Source: Crocinitomicaceae bacterium | GTDB taxonomy: Bacteria; Bacteroidota; Bacteroidia; Flavobacteriales_D; Crocinitomicaceae | Direction: 5' to 3' | NCBI GenBank assembly: GCA_013215515.1 | Contig: JABSPC010000724.1 | Coordinates: 1-11,251 of the forward strand | Length of the DNA stretch: 11,251 nucleotides | In this document: positions 8,068-11,251 of the stretch, in pieces | How the letters are laid out: each line of letters begins with the position of its first letter | How positions within the stretch are numbered: the stretch's first letter is position 1 | The notes under the pieces: generated by a model | What the model saw: only the letters and a program-made list of their open reading frames with translations | Told to the model about the DNA's origin: nothing | Database searches by the model: none | Made by a program: the position numbers and the translations under genes

Positions 8068-8523
8068 ATGAGCTCCATTCGCATTACTCGTGCCGATTCT
8101 AGTCATGCTGACTTTTTGCCTTTAGTTGAATTGCTCAATGCCGATCTCGCTATCCGAGATGGTGATGTCCACGATTTTTACCAACAGTTTAATGGTATTG
8201 AAGCACTAAAAAACGTTGTTATTGCATATGAAAACAATGTTGCTGTTGGCTGTGGTGCTTTTAAAGAGTTTGATACAACCTCCGTTGAAATCAAACGAAT
8301 GTATACCAAAATTGAAGCTCGAGGAAAGGGACTTGCCACTGTCATTTTAACAGAGCTTGAAACCTGGGCCTCAGAACTTAATTATACATCTAGCATACTC
8401 GAAACTGGGGTTAAGCAACCCGAAGCAATTGCACTTTATAAAAAGAATGGATATACACAAATCCCTAATTATGCCCAATATTCTGGCCTTGAGTTAAGTG
8501 TTTGTTTCTTGAAAAAGATCTAG
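8068..8523 (+). CDS. GNAT-family N-acetyltransferase
   Basis: A 151-residue single-domain acetyltransferase of the Gcn5-related family, cytoplasmic. The acetyl-CoA pyrophosphate-binding motif A is IKRMYTKIEARGKGLA, with R85-G86-K87-G88-L89-A90. The later LETGVKQPEAIALYKKNGY (111-129) is the usual motif B region with Y124 at the position of the common catalytic tyrosine. The ending, with PNYAQYSGLELSVCF, resembles YsnE/PaiA-type members. The substrate is unknown. The ATG at 8068 is supported because the GNAT fold begins at once with IRITRAD. It is oddly close to the upstream terminator, and its promoter is not obvious; TAGTTTTC at 7993-8000, one base from consensus, would place the hairpin in its leader. 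It converges with the peroxidase gene, 16 bases apart. Confidence 0.88.
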   Translation: MSSIRITRADSSHADFLPLVELLNADLAIRDGDVHDFYQQFNGIEALKNVVIAYENNVAVGCGAFKEFDTTSVEIKRMYTKIEARGKGLATVILTELETWASELNYTSSILETGVKQPEAIALYKKNGYTQIPNYAQYSGLELSVCFLKKI

Positions 8524-8539
8524 AATAGGAAGGTTTTGT

Positions 8540-9070
8540 CTAGTTTACCAACGAAATAATCTTGTCGCTCATCGGCTTCACTTTTGAATTGAAGTGCCCA
8601 ATTAGTTTACCATTTTCATCTACAAGATATTTTTCAAAGTTCCACAGAATAGAGCTGTTGTCAGAACCATTTTTGTCCTTAGAAGTAAGCCATGAGTAGA
8701 TCGGGTGTTGTCCTTTTCCTTTAACATCAATCTTAGATGCCATTAAGAATGTCACGCCATAGTTCTTTTCGCAAAAACTCTTGATTTCCGATTCAGTGCC
8801 AGACTCTTGACCTCCAAATTGATCACAAGGAAACCCGATTAGAACTAAGTCTGATCCATGTTTTGTATGCAATTCTTGAAGCTCAGTGTATTGACCCGTA
8901 AATCCGCATTCAGACGCTACATTAACAAACAAAATCTTCTTTCCTTTAAATTTAGAAAGGCTTGTTTCATTTCCTTCAATATCATTGAACGAAAGGTTAT
9001 AAATCGTGTCTGTTTGCGCAGTTGACATAAGAGTAACGAATAAAAGTAAGGTCGATAATAATAATTTCAT
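8540..9070 (-). CDS. Exported glutathione peroxidase-family thiol peroxidase
   Basis: A 176-residue glutathione peroxidase-fold protein with an N-terminal signal peptide (about 1-19, ending STAQ), so it should act in the periplasm. The catalytic residue is a cysteine, C55 in NVASECGFTGQY, not selenocysteine. The partner residues Q88 (FGGQES) and W143 (LWNFEKY) complete the active-site triad. C82 (GFPCDQF) and C100 (SFCEKNYG) are also present. In plant and yeast enzymes of this type a cysteine at the C100 position resolves the sulfenic acid, so the enzyme probably uses thioredoxin-like donors rather than glutathione. It removes hydrogen peroxide or lipid peroxides. It is a single gene convergent with the GNAT gene and ends with TAG. 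Confidence 0.92.
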   Translation of the reverse strand: MKLLLSTLLLFVTLMSTAQTDTIYNLSFNDIEGNETSLSKFKGKKILFVNVASECGFTGQYTELQELHTKHGSDLVLIGFPCDQFGGQESGTESEIKSFCEKNYGVTFLMASKIDVKGKGQHPIYSWLTSKDKNGSDNSSILWNFEKYLVDENGKLIGHFNSKVKPMSDKIISLVN

Positions 9071-9074
9071 AACT

Positions 9075-9082
9075 CAAAGTTA
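9075..9082 (-). promoter_or_regulatory. TAACTTTG element directly before the peroxidase start
   Basis: On the minus strand TAACTTTG matches TAnnTTTG perfectly and ends four bases before the ATG. If it is the -7 element, transcription would start at or next to the A of the ATG, making the message leaderless. No clear -33 element is seen 17-23 bases further upstream, so it may also be chance. Confidence 0.3.
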
Positions 9083-9241
9083 AGCTTTCCTTTGTAAGGT
9101 CTAAGGATAAATTGGACGATTAGAATTCAATATTATTACTCAAAAACATCAATTCGTTTGAATTTAACCCAATAAGTGCCTCAAAATTTACGCCCATAAC
9201 TTACTCAATATAAGAGAATTGTCTCCTTTTACCCCTTAGAA

Positions 9242-9268
9242 TTGTTAATTAGAATTTTCGTAAATTGT
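9242..9268 (+). promoter_or_regulatory. Weak promoter candidate for the secreted protein at 9290
   Basis: TTG at 9242-9244 is followed after 16 bases by TAAATTGT (9261-9268), close to TAnnTTTG but one base short in the T run. It would give a leader of about 15-20 bases before the ATG at 9290. The remaining sequence between 9071 and 9241 shows nothing else clear. Confidence 0.28.
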
Positions 9269-9289
9269 TACACATTAAAAACACTAAGA

Positions 9290-9955
9290 ATGATTAAAAG
9301 ACTACTATCTACATTTCTGGCAATTACTGCCCTTTCAACTATTTCATTTTCACAAACCACAGTCACCTACATTATTGAGGTTGATTCGCTTGTGGGATTA
9401 GAACTAACATCAGGAGATATCTGTACATCCCCTTGGACAGTCGAAGAAGCAAAACAAATGCAACCGGGAAACAGCTGGGGTGCAATGTGGACAAGCACGA
9501 ATACAGGAACACCAACATCAATAGAAGTGAGTTTAACGTTTTCTGTTTCAGAAACGAGTGTGATGCGCCCAACTACTTTAAATGGAATGTCGAATAACTC
9601 TGTTGATCCTGGCGCGGCCATCAATTGTGAGGTTGGAACACTATTAACTTGGGACATAGATCCGGCTGGATATGTTCCTATGGGGCTGAACACATTTTTG
9701 GTAGACTATACTGGATCAACAACTGTTCACCAAGTAGACAACATTTTAATGGCGCAACCAATTGACCCTTACATTATAGTGACGGTGATATATGGTGAGC
9801 TAGGGGGAGCTGGAATCGGAGAACTCATCAACCCGTCCGTTGAACTAGTTAAGATTACAGACCTTATGGGTAGAGAAACTTCTTTCGCACCAAATACGCC
9901 ATTGATTTATGTCTATAGCGATGGTTCGGTAAGAAGGATCTTTGAATTCGAATAA
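9290..9955 (+). CDS. Secreted protein of unknown function with a conserved-type C-terminal tail
   Basis: A 221-residue protein I cannot assign to a characterised family. The ATG at 9290 is chosen over an in-frame TTG at 9242 because it begins a typical signal peptide, MIKRLLSTFLAITALSTISFS, cleaved before the glutamine. The mature part is Thr/Ser/Gly-rich and probably beta-sandwich-like, with two cysteines (SGDIC and INCEVG) that could form a disulfide outside the cytoplasm. The last 40 residues (VELVKITDLMGRE, then LIYVYSDGSVRRIF) resemble a tail I recall from many Bacteroidota secreted proteins and are reminiscent of, but shorter than, type IX secretion C-terminal domains. It stands alone, with a weak promoter before it and a hairpin terminator after it. 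Confidence 0.75.
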   Translation: MIKRLLSTFLAITALSTISFSQTTVTYIIEVDSLVGLELTSGDICTSPWTVEEAKQMQPGNSWGAMWTSTNTGTPTSIEVSLTFSVSETSVMRPTTLNGMSNNSVDPGAAINCEVGTLLTWDIDPAGYVPMGLNTFLVDYTGSTTVHQVDNILMAQPIDPYIIVTVIYGELGGAGIGELINPSVELVKITDLMGRETSFAPNTPLIYVYSDGSVRRIFEFE

Positions 9956-9978
9956 ATATATTTCTCGCAAAGAGCAGT

Positions 9979-10013
9979 AAAACAGGCATTTTGTAAAAAG
10001 TATCTGTTTTTTT
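9979..10013 (+). terminator. Candidate terminator after the secreted protein gene
   Basis: AAAACAG (9979-9985) pairs with CTGTTTT (10004-10010), and the T run continues to 10013. The intervening 18 bases contain a T-run/A-run (9989-9999) that can extend or reshape the hairpin. It lies 24 bases after the TAA stop. The stem is short and AT-rich, so strength is moderate at best. Confidence 0.5.
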
Positions 10014-10039
10014 GTAACCTCAACATAGTTCTACATCTC
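10011..10039 (+). promoter_or_regulatory. Weak promoter candidate for the DUF6249-like gene
   Basis: TTTG at 10011-10014, overlapping the preceding terminator T run, is followed after 17 bases by TACATCTC (10032-10039), which differs from TAnnTTTG at two positions. The spacing suits a Bacteroidota promoter, but the second element is poor. It may have decayed together with the genes behind it. Confidence 0.22.
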
Positions 10040-10069
10040 TAAGCTTATATAAACATTAAATTTAAAATT

Positions 10070-10395
10070 ATGTTAGCAGAAGTTTTAGCTCCTATGATTG
10101 TCTTCGGTACAATCTTTGGCGTTTTATTTACCTTTCTTACAACACGAAACAGAGAGCGTTTGGCAATGATTGAGAAAGACGTTGACCCTACCATTTTACA
10201 ACTAAGTTCAGCAGGTTTGGAATCAAGCTTGGTCTTTTAGCGGTTGGAGTTGCATTGGGTGTATTGTTCGGTCAATTGATCACACACACAACAAAGATGG
10301 ATTCGGAGCCAGCAACAATTTCTATGATTTTCCTTTTTGCAGGAGCAGGATTGGTCGTTGATCATTTCTTAGCAAAGAAAGAAAAAGAAGCTTAA
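10070..10395 (+). pseudogene. DUF6249-like small membrane protein, frameshifted
   Basis: Two pieces in different frames together make one recognisable small membrane protein. From the ATG at 10070 the first frame gives a transmembrane helix (VLAPMIVFGTIFGVLFTFL) and then TRNRERLAMIEKDVDP, the charged linker typical of DUF6249-type proteins, but it stops at TAG 10238-10240. From about 10195-10210 another frame gives RFGIKLGLLAVGVALGVLFGQL, a second helix, then a third (TISMIFLFAGAGLVV) and a basic end, AKKEKEA, stopping at TAA 10393-10395. The shift equals loss of one base, perhaps in the T run at 10194-10197. No canonical slippery heptamer is present at the junction. It sits 12 bases before a sigma factor gene, which would fit a role beside an ECF sigma factor, but no function is known to me. 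A sequencing error is the main alternative. Confidence 0.75.
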
Positions 10396-10407
10396 TCGAA
10401 TTGTAAT

Positions 10408-10923
10408 ATGGTCGACTTAGACGATAAAATACATATTCAACAGGTACTGGACGGGGAAACTTCGTCCTTTACCCATTTGGTAGATAAATACAAAGACATG
10501 GTCTTTACGGTTATCTTCCAAATACTACGTCAACATGAAGATGCTGAAGATGCCGCTCAAACGGTTTTCCTAAAAGGATTTAAAAACTTGAACTCATTTT
10601 AGGGCGACTCAATGTTCTCTACATGGCTATATACAATAGCATTTAGAACTGCGATCGCCAAAACAAAACTCAAGAAATTTGATACCGTTGACGACACCTT
10701 TCATATCGAAATAGCCACTGATGACACCTTCCCACAATTGGAAGAGATGAAGAGTCAGGAGCAAAAGTTATACGTTAAAAAAGCTATCGACGTATTACCG
10801 GAAGTAGAAAGCGCAGTTATAAGCTTGTTCTATATGGATGAATGTTCGATCCAAGAAATAGTTGAGATAACTAAACTCTCAGAATCTAACGTGAAGGTGA
10901 AGCTACACAGAGCGAGTCGGGAA
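10408..10923 (+). pseudogene. ECF-type RNA polymerase sigma factor, interrupted by TAG and 3'-truncated
   Basis: A sigma-70 family extracytoplasmic-function sigma factor. Region 2 begins in FTHLVDKYKDMVF and continues through EDAEDAAQTVFLKGFKNLNSF, then meets TAG at 10600-10602. The same frame resumes at once with GDSMFSTWLYTIAFRTA, the usual continuation (intact relatives read roughly SFKGDSKFSTWLY), so one AAG-to-TAG change explains the stop. Region 4 follows: LPEVESAVISLFYMDECSIQEI and the recognition helix SESNVKVKLHRA. After HRA the expected basic C-terminus is replaced by unrelated sequence. A reinitiated product from the ATG at 10612 would lack regions 2.1-2.2, which contact core polymerase, and should not work as a sigma factor. 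It was probably co-transcribed with the DUF6249-like gene. Confidence 0.8.
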
Positions 10924-11005
10924 AAAAACTATTTAATATTAGTAATTGCCACAATTAGTGTTAATGCTTTAGCACAATGGTTACAAGTCGGCACGAATAT
11001 AGGTA
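10924..11005 (+). pseudogene. Possible signal-peptide fragment of a secreted protein
   Basis: Continuing from the sigma frame, the sequence reads YLILVIATISVNALAQWLQVGTNI. This looks like the hydrophobic core and SPase I site (NALAQ) of a signal peptide, followed by a WxQxGxxI start common in secreted flavobacterial repeat proteins. The preceding AAAAAAACTATTTA could be a damaged MKKLF start without its ATG and with one extra base. The fragment is short and the boundary with the sigma gene is uncertain (somewhere in 10912-10935). It could instead be coincidental reading of non-coding debris. Confidence 0.35.
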
Positions 11006-11251
11006 ATCCATCCTTGGAGAACCATAACTTTGATGACACTCTTCGAGAATATATTCGATCAGTTCAATGATTTTTCGATTTTATAGCCATCGATCAGATG
11101 GACCAGACTTTAACCAGTTAAAATATCCACTTGTACTCACATCAAGTATTTTTGACATCATCTCAACAGGGTATTTTAATTTGTGTTGTTTCATGAACCC
11201 AAATTTTTGCTGTCGCTCGTGGAGAAGATGCCAATCGCCTTTTTTAATATC
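11006..11251 (-). mobile_element. IS3-family transposase (OrfB) remnant, stop-interrupted and truncated, running off the window
   Basis: On the minus strand, reading from the window edge, the frame gives FGFMKQHKLKYPVEMMSKIL then DVSTSGYFNWLKSGPSDRW. This is the characteristic N-terminal region of IS3-family OrfB, with the PVxxMxxxLxVSxSGYxxWL pattern. A TAA at 11081-11083 interrupts it, yet the same frame continues with NRKIIELIEYILEE and CHQSYGSPRM, the next conserved block of the family. Beyond about 11009 the similarity ends, so the DDE catalytic domain is missing on this side. No terminal inverted repeat or target duplication can be recognised. The part upstream (OrfA and the other end) lies outside the window. 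This is a dead insertion sequence fragment. Confidence 0.8.

Noticed and set aside
9367..9693. Minus-strand open frames inside the secreted protein gene
   Set aside because: The plus-strand frame has a clear signal peptide, a conserved-looking tail and a terminator. The antisense frames have none of these.
10190..10215. Programmed -1 frameshift in the DUF6249-like gene
   Set aside because: The direction of the shift would fit, but no X-XXY-YYZ slippery heptamer is in register at the junction and no strong downstream hairpin was seen. A simple base loss is more economical.
10600..10602. TAG in the sigma factor as a recoded or read-through codon
   Set aside because: TAG is the normal stop of at least six genes here (nrdA, nrdB, the FAD oxidoreductase, the bacilliredoxin, the GNAT and the peroxidase), so genome-wide recoding is excluded. 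The gene is also truncated at its 3' end, which favours decay.

Overview
The window looks like a chromosomal segment of a Bacteroidota bacterium, most probably a member of the Flavobacteriales. The reasons are the AT-rich sequence, the absence of clear Shine-Dalgarno sequences before most starts, several promoter cores of the form TAnnTTTG, signal peptides ending in forms such as SFG|Q, SFS|Q and TAQ|, a PorT-like outer-membrane barrel, and the protein families present. No rRNA, tRNA, CRISPR array or intact mobile element was seen.

Layout. (1) Positions 198-3590, minus strand: an nrdB-nrdA operon for an aerobic class I ribonucleotide reductase with all catalytic residues in place. Both subunits closely resemble the eukaryotic RRM1/RRM2 type. 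A hairpin at 52-88 may end the transcript. (2) Positions 3591-4037: a 447-base divergent intergenic region with a candidate comF promoter and a small cluster of DnaA-box-like words upstream of nrdB. (3) Positions 4038-5794, plus strand: a ComF-family phosphoribosyltransferase overlapping by four bases with a DadA/MnmC-like FAD oxidoreductase. (4) Positions 5947-7518: a lipoprotein and an outer-membrane beta-barrel, probably one operon, behind a TAnnTTTG promoter and a ten-base-period direct repeat. (5) Positions 7582-9070: a bacilliredoxin, a strong terminator, a GNAT acetyltransferase and, convergently, an exported glutathione peroxidase. (6) Positions 9290-9955: an unrecognised secreted protein with a conserved-looking C-terminal tail. 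(7) Positions 10070-11251: a decaying stretch. A DUF6249-like membrane protein gene is frameshifted, and the adjacent ECF sigma factor gene has an in-frame TAG and has lost its 3' end. The sigma remnant runs into what looks like a signal-peptide fragment of another secreted protein, then into the truncated, stop-containing remains of an IS3-family transposase on the minus strand.

Functionally, the left part supplies deoxyribonucleotides. The middle holds thiol-redox functions (bacilliredoxin in the cytoplasm, peroxidase outside the inner membrane) and envelope proteins. I found no convincing new biological system. The most interesting material is the concentrated gene decay at the right end and the unexplained regulatory-looking sequence upstream of nrdB and of the lipoprotein operon.
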